Assembly (NCBI RefSeq): GCF_001522545.3
Contig: NC_031781.1
Coordinates: forward strand, 14,105,277-14,169,276
From: Parus major
Taxonomy: Eukaryota; Chordata; Aves; Passeriformes; Paridae
Reading direction: 5' to 3'
DNA: 64,000 nt
The position numbers and the translations under genes are program-made. Below are positions 26,301 to 40,400 of this stretch, piece after piece; position 1 is the stretch's first letter; the number at the start of each line of letters is the position of its first letter. A model generated the notes under the pieces. It was not told the DNA's origin, did not search any database, and worked only from the letters and a program-made list of their open reading frames with translations.

Positions 26301-26668
26301 CAGGACACTAGAAAATTACTTCATATAGCAAAGACAAGACCACAACTAAGGGTATTAGTTCTTTAACTTGTAATATTTCCATAGGTAACAAAACAGGTTT
26401 TTTCTGGTGATGACAAAATTTTGATAGAAATCAGTACTTTGGTCATTTTTGGACATTGGCAGCATATCAAGTACCCATGAAAAGGGTCAGTCTGGTTTGC
26501 AGGACAGCCAGAGGCTGGAACCAGCAGCACTGAGCCAAGCCTTGGATTGATACAAGCAACACTTGCTGTTTCTGACTGCTGACATGACTGAAGTGTTGCT
26601 TATCTGCTTGAACTCATATTGACTCACGCTGTTCATGCAATAATGGAGCAAAACTGCATCATCGACAG
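20331..26668. other. Non-coding unique sequence, no gene seen
   Basis: Mixed unique DNA. An unusually strong acceptor-like tract ends at about 22202 (TCTTCACTCTCTTTCTCAG) and opens into a frame running to a stop at 22481, but there is no donor and no nearby polyadenylation signal. A 125-codon frame at 25255-25632 begins only with TTG and so has no normal eukaryotic start. T runs occur at about 24525-24538 and 26240-26252. No repeat family was recognised. Confidence 0.7.
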
Positions 26669-26755
26669 GATGCTGATCCATTTGAAATGACAAATGATAG
26701 ACTGGAGAATAATGAAATCTGGGAAGTTCTGAAATTCTTATCTTCCATGCATCAG
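26669..26755 (+). other. Candidate 87-nt exon (unverified)
   Basis: Seen: an AG acceptor (ATCATCGACAG) with a poor pyrimidine tract, exactly 29 open codons, and a strong donor (CATCAG|GTAAGC). The frame is phase 0 at both ends, and the other two frames contain stops. The peptide begins DADPFEMTNDRLENNEIW and ends LKFLSSMHQ, which has the mixed charged and hydrophobic look of coding sequence, but I cannot assign it to a family. The weak acceptor is the main reason for doubt. An alternative acceptor at about 26499 would make it a longer non-coding exon. Confidence 0.18.
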
Positions 26756-29700
26756 GTAAGCCAGAACCGTAACTCCTTAATTCTACTCCTACCTAATGTC
26801 ATCTTTTCTTGCCAGGGAAGATAAAAAAAATATCATTTCAAGGATTTTATGCTATAAGTCACTATTGAAACCTTCACATTCAGTTATTTTACATCTCTAG
26901 GCATTGAATTATCAGCAATAGGCTCAGGACTGGATAAAACTGAAAATTAATGATGGAAAAATATTCAAGAACATATACAAGAGGGTATCCCTTGCATCAT
27001 TAATAGATTTTCAAGAGGAGGACTTAATCAGAGATGGAGTAGGACACAAGAACAGCCAGAAGCCACTTCTCCAAAGACACAAGGATGAAGTAAAGCATGT
27101 GGTTTGCTGATCTCCCCTTGGCACAGCTGCAAGCCACAAATGTGAGGTGTCAGGAAGATGCTAAAATTTCCCAATTTAAGGACTCTCCTGAAATTGATAC
27201 AGATTGTGGTTCTAAGTCCAGTTCTATCAGTACCAGAGGGATGTCAACATCCAGGTCATTCAAAGCAATACCATTGCAGAAAACTGTCTCATATGCAAGT
27301 ATGAAGGAATTGGTTCAAAGGAGTAGAAACCACTGGTGAAAGAGTATATGTGAAAAATCAGGGAAAGTGCCTTTTATAGATTTGTACATCATTAGGGAGA
27401 AAAGGAAAATAAGATACCAAAGAATGTTGATAACTTAGAGTCTGATGATGCAATATTTATTTTATCTGTAGCTATGACTTTAGACTACCATAAAGAAAAA
27501 TCCTGCTGAGAATTCAAAATATGCCTTCTCAACAGAACAAAAAAAGCCCAAACCAAAAAAAAAACAACCAAAATGCAAGACTGATGTAAAGCATTTGCAA
27601 GCAAAAAGACAAAATGCAAACCTCCCAAATCGGAAAGAACATTGCCCCCCCGGAACCTCCTCCTGAGAAGTGTTATTAGTTATAGCTCTCATGAAGTCCT
27701 TACAATTTCCCAGTGTATGTATGAATGCAAATAGATCCAGAGGGTGCAGGAACAATCATCCCAGCCCCAGTGATGCCATTGCCTGCCAGGGTGAGGATGA
27801 CATGTGCGTGCCATTCCCACTGCCTGCCTTGGGAAGGCTGGTATTGAATGGGAACAAGAATTCCCAGCATGGGCTTCACAAGGCAGCACCGAGGAGCTGC
27901 ATCTTTCCTTTACTGCCAGGACAAAGTGCTCTTGGTAAAGCACAACTAAAATGGGAGGAAGTTTCAATCAAAGCATGGGAAAGAAGAAGTGTGCTGTGTT
28001 GGGATGCATTGAATGGAAAAGGCAGGGGGAATAATGAACAGCTAAACCAGCAGAAACAAGAGGATGAATTCAGCTCCTGCAGACAGTTTCACCAGTGAGA
28101 TAAGGCAAAATGACTGGGGTTTGTTTGGTCTCCAGTTAGAGAACTGTAACTCTAAAGCCTTTGCCAGCATGGAATAAGTTTGAGTTTATTGAGCCTCTCA
28201 CTAAAAAAACCCAACAAATCCAAACCTAAGCAAAGGAAAAACCACACCAGGAGAGACCCAGGCACTCAAGCAGAACTTCTCATGGTAATGAATAGTGTTC
28301 AGCACAGAGGGTAAGTTGGCAAAGGAGGTTATCAAAACCAATGGATACAGATAACTTTAAATACACATCTGTACACTGATACGACAGGAGCAGTTTGCAG
28401 CACACAGGGATAAAGTTTAATGAAATATTCTTAACAAGAGAAGCTTGCTATGCCTAGTCAGTAGAGGCCACAATTCCTTAGTTTTGCAAGTAATACATGA
28501 CTGAAGCCAAAAGCTCTCCTCTAGGAAACCCTGGGCTAAGAGGTGCTGGCAGAGAATCAGGAAGGGACTGCCTGCTGCTGTTGCAAGCAAAGCCCTTTGG
28601 CATCAGGGAGTATTTTTCCCTTTATTAAAAAGGTATTTATTCACCCCAAGGTATCTGCTTCTCTCAGACAAGGCATTAGCACCAACTGAGCTTACAGGAA
28701 GGAGACAGAGTAAAACTCACCTACACATTTTTATTCTGACACTAGCTCACCCACCAAGGCAAGGAGATTAGGTGAAAAGAAAAAGAGATCTTATCAGAAA
28801 TGCAAGATGAAGGGAATTATTGACCAACACCAAGACATCTGTGTGTGACAGCTCTTCTCACACCCAAGCAGTGTCCAGAGGCCCCAGATAATTTGATCTG
28901 GCAGTCAGATGCAAAGATATCCCAGGACTACTCATGGACCTAAGGCTCAAGTGTTATGGGCCAGCTCCTCCACTGTTTTTGTCTGAGCTGAGCAAGAGCT
29001 GCAGCTTCCACAAGCAAAGGCCAGCTCAAATCCACCGCCAGAGCACAGAGGCTGTGATTCAGATCTGAATTTCACAGGCACTCTCCACAGTTATGAAGGG
29101 CAAGGTAGGGGGAAGCCCAACAGCCTGCCCAGTCCTTTCAGAAGGGTACATAAAGGGTTGCAGCTTTTCCCAAGGATTCTTGCACTGCTTATAGGGTACC
29201 TCTGTCAAATTTGGCAGTAAAAAGTCACATGTCTCTTCCAGATCTTCCCACCAGTACCCACAGAGTATTTTGGGCATGATGGAGACTGTCCTGAGCCTAT
29301 CAGGCAGCATAAGCATCCCCCTGCACTTCTAGGTTTTTTTTCTTAAATGAGCACTTGAGAAATAATTGTTGTGTGCTGAATACCATTATAAATCACACAT
29401 TACCATTTCTCACAGAGAACTACTATGAATCACAACCCCCTCTTCCAGAGGGCAAAGAGCAGAGCAGCACTCTAAACCACACAAAATGACCACAGATCCC
29501 AATATACCTAAGAACTTCAGAAGAAAATTTATATTCACAGGAACATTTTTCACTCAAGGCAGTGAAAAATCCATATGCCCTGTATGTGGGTCTCCCAGAG
29601 AACAGGACCATCAACAGCCAGACTATTCTTTGAGGGAAATTCTAGAGGGCATTTCTCATTACAGACACATTCCTGTAAATAAAACAGACTACTGTACAGC

Positions 29701-32049
29701 ATCTCCATCCAAGGCCCGAGAGCCAGGACTGCTCAGGCTCAGAATGTGATTTAAGCCCTGGGAAGGGATCTGGAAAATGCCACTGCTGACAGCAGAGAGG
29801 AGGGAGGGGAGGTGGAGGAAGCTGATTTTAAATCACAGAAAGAGCAGACTATAGAAGTGTAGACTTCATCATGCTGTGACAGAAGAAAGTGAGGGGCACT
29901 GGTGTTCCATCTTCATCATTGTTAAATCCTGGTCGACCTCTCGAATGTGTGCCTGCCCTGAGCAAACCTTGTCTCAGCTGCTTCTCTCTGCTGCACACAT
30001 GAAAGTCTGGAGTCAGCTGTGGGGCACTCCTAGTCCTACTTACTGCACATTTATTCAAGGTAACAATCATTTCCCTCCACTTCAATATTTCCCTTCCACA
30101 GACATCTTGCAGCTGGACAGTGACCTCCTTAGGCTCAGCTGAAGTCAGCCAGCCTTAAAAAGAGAAAATTACCTTTGTAAAATCACCAGAATTTTATCCC
30201 TATGGCTTTCAATAATCAGTCCAGAATATACTCTGGGCCCTAATACTATCCTTCTTCATCCTGTTGAGCATCATTCTTCCTTTGCAATTGAAATCCTTCT
30301 TCCACCAAGGAACAGCAGAAGCAGAGAGGAATCCCCCCACCCTCAGCCATCTAAATGCAAGTCATCCAGTGTGAAAAGGCAATCTGTGCCCCTGCTCCAG
30401 TCAGGCACTGCAGAGAGAGAAATTTTCAGCACATGGATTAATAAAAGATAATGAATCTCACTATGGAAAAACGTCTTTCTTTCATTTCTTACAGAAGCTG
30501 TGAGTAGCTTCCCACTGCAGTATTGTAACACATAGTAAAACATTCAAAAAATTATTTCCACATCTACTAAGGTTCAGCACTCCCTCTAAGCTGAAGCACT
30601 AAAAACAAAAATGTAAATCATTTCCCCAGCATAAGCCCCCAAAGGCCAAGTGACTCCAGTTTATTTCAGGACAGTTGGTAAATGATCCAATTATATCTGT
30701 ACAAGTTTTACAGCAAAGCCCTGAGTCATCTGTAAAGAAAATTCAGTCCAGTGTCATCAAGAAAGTTTCAAAAGTTTTTGAACAAGAACACAATCACAGT
30801 ACTAGGAAACAAATTCTTTGTTTGACTTACGACAGACTCTTTTTCATGAATTGCTATAAAAGAGACCAGTAGAATAGGTTTAACCTCAAAAATAGAGCTT
30901 TGGCATGCAGATGCAAGTTAATTAAAAAAAAAGTCAAAAGAAGCACTGAGAACAGACATTCACAAAGCATTTCCAGCAGTATAAAAACCACATGGTGCCA
31001 AGCAAAAATATTATATAGGAATGACACAAAAGCAGTGCACACAAAAGGAGAAAGCCTGGAAAACTCTGACACTACATTTCAAGCTGATACTACTCAACAC
31101 ATGTCAGGAGGTCTGGGCAGTGAAATGACCATTTTAAAGCAAATGAGGCTCTCCAGCTTCCCAATACTTCCTCTAGGAACTCCACAGACAGGGTTATTCA
31201 ACCCTTTGCATTATTTCCTTCACTCACAGGAACTTAGAAAATGATCTATCAGTGAAGATTGGCTTTTTGTCCACAGCTGGGACAGATCAGAAGAAACGTC
31301 AATCTTAGATGCTCCTGTTGTGCAAAGATTTAATAGCTTCCATTTGCAACATGATGATTGCCTAAATTAAAATGGAAGAAAAAAATGAGCAGTGTTGGAG
31401 GTTTCAGATTGGGAATTTAAATACATGGTTGCTGTGGGTGCTTGCTTTCCTGAGAGGAGATTTACATAGCTAAGTTTGGCATGTCTGCAAAATATTTGCT
31501 CCTGTCAGAAAGCAGGATTACCAGAACAACCTGCAGGATACCCTACAGCAGATCAGCATTCCTCCAGAGCACGGAATTAGGTTCAGCCGAGCTTCTGCAT
31601 GGACAACCTAAGTCCAAAAAAAGGGTTTGAAGTCATGCCCTACAAAATCCTGTTTTGGTAAGCTGCTGTGCTTTGCCTCCCTGCTCAGCCCCAGTGCCTC
31701 ACCTACTCTGCCTTTAACATCTGAACCAGTGACCTCTTTTTCCTCTGCTGCTTTCTAGTTATTTTACCATATTTACGTAATTCCTCTAAAATTAAACATG
31801 CACTATTTATTTTCTGCAGTACCTACAGCATTACTTAGGAGTTATTACATGCAGCAAAGGAAAAAAAAAATACGTCTAACATAACCTGTGTAGAAATCTT
31901 GGATATGGCCTGTTTATTCATTATCACTAGGAAACAACTAAAAATAAAACTGCAGCGAAGCTGCAAATTTAAAAAGCAAATTTAAAGCAAATTTAAAATG
32001 CTCAACACAAGAGTAAATTTAGGTAATGCCCTGGCATCAAGTATTTTCC

Positions 32050-32059
32050 GGGGGGGGGG
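32050..32059 (+). repeat. G10 homopolymer
   Basis: Ten consecutive G on the plus strand, unusual in otherwise AT-rich surroundings. It is a likely site of slippage or sequencing error. Confidence 0.9.
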
Positions 32060-34438
32060 TGTGTTTTTGAGTTTAAAACAACTTCAAGCATGGTTTAGCA
32101 TTACAGTATTTCCAAAATAACAGTATGAGATAAAGTCTAACTGAAATGTGTTAGGAATAAACACTGCTTTTTATTTAATTACTCAGCATAACAGCTACTA
32201 CATAAAAGCCTGCAGGTGCTCCCTACCAGCACCAGTCCATAGACACAAGTACTGAGGTATCAAAGCTCATTCAGACTCAGTTCTTTCCCCAGTTTGGATC
32301 CCATTTCCAGGTTCCAGATGTCTGCACTGCTTTTTTCCCAAGGCCCCACATGCCATCAGCCCCACGGAGCTGGAAATCCCTTTCCCTCACATGAGCATCC
32401 ACATTTCTCTACAGGACAAATTGCAAAATTTGCTTCTGCTTAATGCCCTGCTTTTGTCAATATTCCTTTTCTATTGACTGACAGTTGGGTTTGTTCCCTT
32501 TACAGTCAGGAATCTGAGTTTTTAGTTACAGCTTCATTTATTAAGATTCCTGTGAACGGATTTGCAGAAAACATGTAGACTTGTAGATATTTAACTGTAT
32601 TGGAGTAGCCCCAACAAGATGATTCAACCACTCTTCCACAACTAGAAGTAAGATTTTAATGAATGAAAAGTAAGAAAATACTATGTCCCTTCTCTTTAAA
32701 AGTCTTAAGAATCCAAAGGTATTAAAATAACTATATAACATAACATAATTTCTAGCAGAAATAGTTCTCTTGCAAAAGTAGCAGATGAATATCTGAGAGC
32801 AAGCAAATCATATTCTCAAAACTGCTAAACTTTTGCATCCCCCCCTCCTGCCATAAGTGTTCTGTTACTGACTTTTACACTAAAACATAGACACACATCA
32901 CTGCAACAGGACAAGAACCAGCACGGGCTGGGTACAATTACAGGGCGTTTCCTGAGAGCACAGTTCACCTCAGGATAAAGTGTTCAACCCAGCCAGCTTC
33001 GTGCTTAAGCCTTTTGAGACAGCCAAGGGAAAATTTCATCTCAGAAGAGCAGAGACTCTGCAGTCTTAATAAAAGGTGACACAGAGATAATCACGGACTG
33101 CAGATATCCCACCGTGATTTGGTGCAGTATCACAGCAAGGACCCCCAATCCATCCCAGCAATATTTTTAGAAATGTTTACTCTCAGACAGAGCACAAATA
33201 CCTGAAGATTTTTTCAGATCAGTGGAAAAGGCTAGGCTTGTTCTCAGCTGCTTTCTCTACCCTGCCACTGCACTCTGTGTTTCTTGTCCTTGGGGTATTT
33301 AGCAGAAACAAAGTCATTGAGACACCCTTCAGTTCAGCAGATAAAACAAGCCTTGCACCTGACTTCAGTGATTATTACCTTGCCTTCCAAAGAGGACATG
33401 TCAGCTGCATTCCCCAAGGAACAGAGCATGTATGAGCTACCTAATCCCCACTTGCAGAAAGAGGCCTTGCAAATGCCTTTCACTCAGTGCAAAAACTTAG
33501 AGGATGTCTCAGCTAATTTAACACACAGCTTTGTAGCTGCTTAGGAACAGTTCTCCAGACCTACCTCTTCCATGGCTAGTAGCACTCCAAATAAATGCAG
33601 GCCCTGCTCCTGACAGAGCTGGAATGGGAGTTAAGGATCAATAAACCTCAGGCAGGGATTTCATGGGAGATAATAGGCATAGAAGAGCACAGCTTTGGCT
33701 GCTAAGATCTTGCTACAAAGACATACAGTAGAACAAGTGTGAGAGATTCTAGTTATAGCAGAAGAGATAGATTTCTTTGTGGGACTTGTGAAGTGTGGTC
33801 ATGAACAAAGCTCATTAGCTTGACCATGTTGTTAGAATAAACATCCATAACAAAATAACCAAGATCTTACTTCAAAACCACTTCTTTGCAGCAAATATAG
33901 CAAAAAGTTTCTACTTTTGAGTGAGAAATGGATGAGAAGTAAAATATTTGTGTTGAAAGCTTTGGGTATAATATTGCAAGAGAAATAAAAATATTTGAAT
34001 TTCAGATTGCAAATAACTTGATTCTGGGGACAGAAAGAGAGACAAATTAATTTTCAAAGAACACCACAACTGATGACTGAAGTCTCCATTGCGAAGAGTC
34101 ATAAAACTTCAAAATGCACTTGGCCACAAGTGCCCAGCCATGCTCATTTCTATTTGTCATATGTAGTCTGGATTTCACTGTGGTTCTCAAGTTTCTGCCA
34201 AGGTTTACACAAAACCTGAACCTCAAATGTAATGAAAGAAGGCTGAAAGAAGAGATCTGGCAACAACCTTTCAGGTTTTATTCAAGTAGGGCTTTCATTA
34301 TAGAGGAAAGTGGACCTGGACATCTGTCAGCACTTTAATATAGTGTCTTCAAGTGTGACCACATTGTTTAACTCCTTCAAATCAAATTGAAATATTTATT
34401 TTCTAATATTACTCTATTATTAAACACATTTTCTTTTC

Positions 34439-34459
34439 TTTTTTTTTTTTTTTTTTTTT
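34439..34459 (+). repeat. T21 homopolymer
   Basis: Twenty-one consecutive T preceded by a T-rich run. It could be the poly(A) remnant of a minus-strand retrocopy, but the sequence to its right matches no repeat I recognise and no target duplication was seen. Confidence 0.9.
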
Positions 34460-37313
34460 CTGGACATAGATATAGAGGAACAGATTAATTAGAAACAATA
34501 TCTAATCCAAAACAATTCAAGACCAATTTCCTCTTGAAATGTTGACTTCTTCTAAGCAGAGAAATTGACATCTTACTTTAACATCTCTTCCCTTAAATGC
34601 CTTTCCCTGTGCTATCCCTGTAGGGCTTTCTCAGGTCCAACCATTTATAAATTTGCCCTTTTTAAGCACTTTGAAGTGAGCCTCTTGCAATGTTTGGAAA
34701 CAATGCATCTGGACATTTCTGCTTGAGCTGGAGACATTAAACCAATGTTGCACAGGTTGATGTGCCTTGCACAAGACAAGCTCCAAAATTATATAGAAGC
34801 CCAAAGACTCTATGGACATTAGGAGAAAGCCTTCAAAAGCCTTCACTCACTGAATGCAGGAAGAAATGTGTGCATTGAAGACTGGCAGGGGAGAAAATAG
34901 AGCCTGTAACCAACACTATTCTTTTTCCCATATTCAAACAAAAATTTACCTGGAAACTAAGCAAGTATAAATAAATTACACTACATTTGTTTCTTAGAAA
35001 AGAGCTGGGGTGAGCAGCAGAACTCTTCCTCCTGGTAGATGTTTCATACCATATCATTCCACTGGTGGCATCTTAATCTGCCTCACCTGTACCTGTTCTT
35101 GGTATCTTGCCTGAAACCTGAGTGGTTCCCTAATGTATCCCATCTAGGCTCTTCTCCTGAATTATATACCTTTCTGAAGACATTTCCATGCACCTTTGGT
35201 GTTCACCCTCTAAAGTATCCTATTCTTCAGTTCTCCTGATGCCTTCATGACTGGCACACCTTCAGTCCTGCATCAGTCCTGCTCCTACTGTTGAATTGGT
35301 CAGATATCCTATACCTTAATGATTTAATTTTTAATTGTTTCTTTTATGCAAAGTTATTACCCTACTCTTCTCTGATCCATTCTTCTTGAGGGCAAAGAAG
35401 AAAATTTGAAGGTCAACCCCCAGTGAAATTAATTTTCAACATCCATGGCACTTCTGTAATTGATTGCAGCTTTAATGAGAGCTCTTTTCCAGTGAATTGG
35501 TTAGGAGATCCTCAGGTTTCCTGATAATACACTTTATTAACAGGACCAGCCAAATGAGGAATGGAGTCCTTTTACTCATCTATTGATGCTAAGGATATTA
35601 AAATTGGTTTCCTTCCCCGCTAGCCCTTGCTCCCATACATAGGTTTTGGATAAGCCATCCTTGCAAGCCTGGACAATAATGAATATCCCTGAGTGATACA
35701 ATCACCCCCTCACCTCTGCTGCTGGAAAAATGGCCTTGATCCTCTGGGCATGGCCCATTCCACAGTCTGGATGAAGCAGAAACAGCAGTGCCATGAAGCA
35801 CTTCCTTTCCTTCACAGAACTGAGCAGCTTCACAGCCCACAGGTGTCCTGGGCCTGGCCCCTGCCTTCCTCCCACCACAGGGGCTGTGATAACACAAGGT
35901 GGGGAGAAGGGCCTACTAGCACCACCTGGCAGGCTCAAACGACACTGTTTCCATGGTTATTTGTCACCATAGCTTTTTGTATGAAATATGTTATGTTTTT
36001 TTCTCATTGACACCTCAGGGGGACACTCCAGCCAGTAAAGCTCCCTCCAGCATTCAATTATCCAAGTCAGTTACGCAAGGCCTCACCTGCATTTTCTTTG
36101 TAAAACAAACCTCATGCTGGTTTAGATTGACAAATCCAAGGGGTGACACAGCTTCTCAGCTGTGATTCAGCACGTTGTTATTATGAACCAATATGCAAAG
36201 TTGGAGGTACATTCACGACATTGCACTGTTGGTGTCATCAGGCTCTGAACTAGGCCTTCAGATGAGACAGACTTTCCATGATGCTCAAAACCAGACCCAC
36301 CATTTATTTTGTCCACCCTCCTGTGCTAAATTTTCCAAACTATCAGCATTTTGTCCATTATGAGTGCTCCAATATAAGTAACCAGCGTGTGAAGAGCTTG
36401 TTCAGCTGTTGTGGAAGCAGCCTAGGACATGTGTGATTTCAGAGGAGTCAGTCAGGAGTGTGGTACTTTGCATTTAGTGGGAAGATACAACGGTCCTAAG
36501 GGTTTCCTCACCCAAAAGTCCAGAAAATAATGAATAAAAATTTCTGGTCACATCCTCCAACTAGAGCACATCAACAAAGGGCAGCTGCTGAGGAAGAGCA
36601 GGAGATCACACTGTCAGAGAATCTACAGCTGATTCCTCTCAGAGATGAAATCAAAGCAATTGAGTACAAACTTTCCTTTTTATGTTGTCATTTCTAGCCA
36701 TGGCCATGTTTCTTTTCACATGGTTCACTCTGAGCAGATTGTCAGGTCAGTGCTTCCCCAGAGCAATACAGGCTGACCTCCAAGGGCCATTCTGGGGGAT
36801 GTGCAAAGCTGTGTGACTGGTGTGACACTTCAGCACATTTTATTGTTTGAAGAGCCCTATTTGGTGCATGTGCTTCAAATATACAACATGTGAACATTTG
36901 TTTGTACCTGACTCCTGTCTTCTGTAGTAGCTTTGTTCCTTAATTAGCTCTGCAGACTGACACTGACTGGTCTTTACAACAGTAACATCAGGGAGAAAAG
37001 TCACCCCTAGAGCCAATAACGCAATGGAAAATTCAAAATATTCATTCAAAGCAAAAAAAAAGATTGCCACCCAGCCTGGGAATAAAATCTCTGAAGCTCC
37101 TGCCCTCTAATGGATGCTATGAATCTGTATATGGCTTATTGGAAATATTTAATAAATTATTATAGAATGCCAGATATTCTCAGATGTATGCATTTCATTA
37201 TTCTTCATTCAGTCTGACAAACAGCTTTTGTTTCCACTGCACAAAGTCTATAAATATAGGAGTTGTTATAACCAGAAAAATATACTATTTTCTACATACT
37301 TGCTTCTTTCCAG

Positions 37314-37400
37314 AAAAAAATGTAGTTCTGGTGTCCAGCACTATCCCCAGCCTGATCTATACTGTAATTATCAAACCTGAAAACTGGCAGTGGCACTATG
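37314..37400 (+). other. Best candidate coding exon, 87 nt (unverified)
   Basis: Seen: a good acceptor (ACATACTTGCTTCTTTCCAG), 87 nt with one frame open throughout, and a fair donor (ATG|GTGAGC). The frame enters with two bases and leaves with one, giving a symmetric phase 1-1 exon as is common in extracellular modules. The peptide reads KNVVLVSSTIPSLIYTV followed by IIKPENWQWHY. The IPSLIYTVIIKPE part loosely resembles a strand-turn-strand of a beta-sandwich domain, but I cannot name the protein. The exon starts with an A7 run. It could still be a chance pair. Confidence 0.25.
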
Positions 37401-40400
37401 GTGAGCTGCTCAGTACTTTTTTTTAATGTTCCAATATGTCACACTTGAAACATTTTTTTGAGCAGTTCAAGAGAGTACTTTTAATGGAGATGTTAATCAC
37501 AGGCAGCATTTTACACTGATTGATGAAATAGCAAGACAATTTTGTGTTCTTCACTTAATTATCTGAAAGTCTCCAAAAGCAATTCTTGCATCATGAAACA
37601 CACTTGGAATCACTACCTTATCTGTACAAATCACCAGGAAAAATGTTACTGCATCCACTCTATGAGGAAGAAAAAAAACAGACTCAAGTATTCTCTCTGC
37701 TCTAAATAATGAAGTGGAACCAGCAGAACTGAGAGACTGGCAGGGAGGATGTTTCTCAGCACTGTTAGTGCAGCCAATAGGCTGCAGATTTCCCAGCTAT
37801 CCTGGTCCTTCAGCTGCTTTCAGCAGCTTCACACTCACATTCCATTAAAGGAGGGCAGTTAATTCTGTGAACTGTGTTGCTCTGAACATGACAGAAAACA
37901 TAAAACCAACAGAAACACAACCAGATTCTAACTGAAGCATTTCCCTTCATGAATATAACAACTTTTACCAGTGACAGAAATTCTGCACGAGTAATGGCAG
38001 AATGTCGCTCTGCTGCAACCTCCTGCAAAACTATGCAGCCAAGCCAAAGCTGATGTTAGTCATATCTTTGCAGGAATCACTAGAGCTGAACAGGAGTATA
38101 AAACAAGGTGGAATTTGATTAGATACAAACAGATTTTCGTTTTACACAGACAAATCCTGCTTAAATTTATGTCAGCACAACCCAGCAAATGTAACCACAG
38201 AAGCATGTGGCTCTGGTGGCACACACAGTGAGATTTATTCAGAAAGCTGCCCATAACTGAACAGGCTTGTCACGAGAGGCACAATCTCTACATACTCAAG
38301 ACCTACAATATGTGTAACATTACACCCCGAATTGTTTTCTGAGCAGAGGCATATTCTCCATGGGATAATCCAGTCCTGCAATTTAATTCTCTTAAAAACA
38401 TATGCAAGGCACATTTAGGAGGATTTCAACTCCCTGTGCAGTAATAAGGATCGTATCCCTTTTTCAACCAGAGTATAGCATGCACACACGCTACTAAAAT
38501 TTTACCATTAAATTACTTGCACCACATCTAATGACTCCATCTAAAAAGCCATTCCTAGAGGCTCCAAAAAATCTCAGTAGTACTCACAGGCCAGGAAGCA
38601 CCCCAGATGAAGGGTTATTCTGCTGCAGCAGTGTTAGAGCTGTTGACTATTTTGCACCACGCTCTCCTGGGATGAATCCTGTCTAGGAAAAGCAAGCTCT
38701 TATCACCAATCCAGTTGGCTTTACTTCATTACTTGGAAAAACAGGTTCTCTGGTAGCAAACAGTCCTTATCTGTGCAGACTGTTAAGGGTGAAGAGCCAT
38801 TCCCTTCTTGCAACATAGCTGGATATATCTGTTTAGAAGTATAAACCAACTTCAGGGACCCAGTAAGAGCTTGTAGGAGGACCCAGAGTCTCTCAGAGTT
38901 TGCTGGAGTGACAGCAGATTTCCCTCTCTCCCAGGGGCTGGCTGTTCTGCCTCCACTTCTAATGCAGCACACTGGAAAGGAGAGAACTAGAGTAGACCCC
39001 AGCTTCAGACCCCTCAGAGCAGCCAAGAATACTACAACTTCTTTTAAACTGAAGAACTCCTCTAACCCTTTTATCCCAATAATACAGAGAGCCACAGATA
39101 TTTAAGAATTGTCTTCTGAAGCTCCTGCTTAAATAAAAAGGGATAAGAACAAAGAAGCCAACATATGGTGTCTAAATACTGAATTCCTGGATTGTATCCC
39201 ATCAAGTATAGCCTTGGGTAGAGTTACATACATTGTTTTCACCAAATCAACATGGCACAATTTAAAGTAGGTATTACAATTTCACCATTTATCATCCCAA
39301 AAGCAGAGTGGCAAATAGAACTGTTGTAACAGCAAATCTGAGGCAGCAAGAACCTTAGCCTGGTTGGAAAGACTACAGTTCTTTTTAGCTCTGTCTGAAA
39401 AACCTATATACAGGGTATCTGCCTTAAAGACCAATTCTTTAATCAATCTAAAACCAATGGTAGAAAAATAGAGGGTACAAGATGTAGGGGACAGTCACAA
39501 TGAGTTGCAGTTCTCTCACAGCTTATCCAGGGCTCTTTTAGGCAGCAAGGAGACTGCCAGAATGAGTGTCTGGAATGATTCTGCCATCAAGTCCCCCAAG
39601 CCCTCTTCCCCAATAGGTCTAGGTGAATAGAAAAGCAGTAACACATTTAGAGTCAGGGTTGTGCATTTCACATGATGCTTCCTGCTCCCATGAAACTTTA
39701 GCTGATACCTTGTGGAGAGAGGACACAGGACCCTGGCAAGGGACTGACTCACAGAGCCACCTCCTTACAACATCTGCCCTTTGTTAGACTTTCAGCCAAT
39801 GTAATTATGACCCCCAGTGCAAGCCTCAGGAGGAAAGCCACAAACCAGAGGGGGAATGAACTAGCAGCATTTTAGAGTCAAGGTCACACCTAAGAAATGC
39901 CCACAGAAAATCAAAGCAGTAACAAAAAACAATGTTTGGGTCAATGTGCCCTTGTTGCAAATAATCTGTGCTCCAGCGTGTCCTGTAATATTGTTGGGAT
40001 TCCCAGATGTGACTGCAACCAGAAACAGCCATCAACCATCCTCCCTGCAGTCATGACATATCTCCTGATGTTCCAGAGATATCGGGTGGAACCAAAGACA
40101 GGAAAATGGAATTAATACCAAAATACACTCCCCAGGATCATTTGTTTTTTCACAAGTACGTTAAGAACATGAAATAGGAAACTCTTCAACAAAATTAATC
40201 TTTGTCTTTCTATGCCGAATGCAAAAAAAAAAAAAACCACAAAATGAGGTTTTGCTGAAACAAGAGACATCCTGTCACTCGTCCATAACTTCATCTGATT
40301 TAAACTATAAGCATAAAAGTAGCACGGCTATTTAGTCCCAGGAATCATGTTTCAGTCTTGGGATGTTTTCTTCTGTGGACTAACATACCTTCTTACATCT

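Larger units (their letters stand above)
26756..37313. other. Non-coding unique sequence, no gene seen
   Basis: Ten kilobases of mostly AT-rich unique DNA. Noted: A-rich stretch near 27540-27570; a strong acceptor tract ending at about 30099 with a short frame (ending LQLDSDLLRLS) and a stop at 30142 but no polyadenylation signal close by; imperfect 11-bp duplications of AGCAAATTTAA at about 31970-31998; another acceptor tract ending at about 36018 with no donor. No transposon family, RNA gene or coding exon was recognised. Confidence 0.7.

Noticed and set aside
35800..35900. CTCF-like word (CCACCACAGGGGCTGTG) near 35874
   Set aside because: The match to the core motif is imperfect and a single short motif is not evidence of an insulator.
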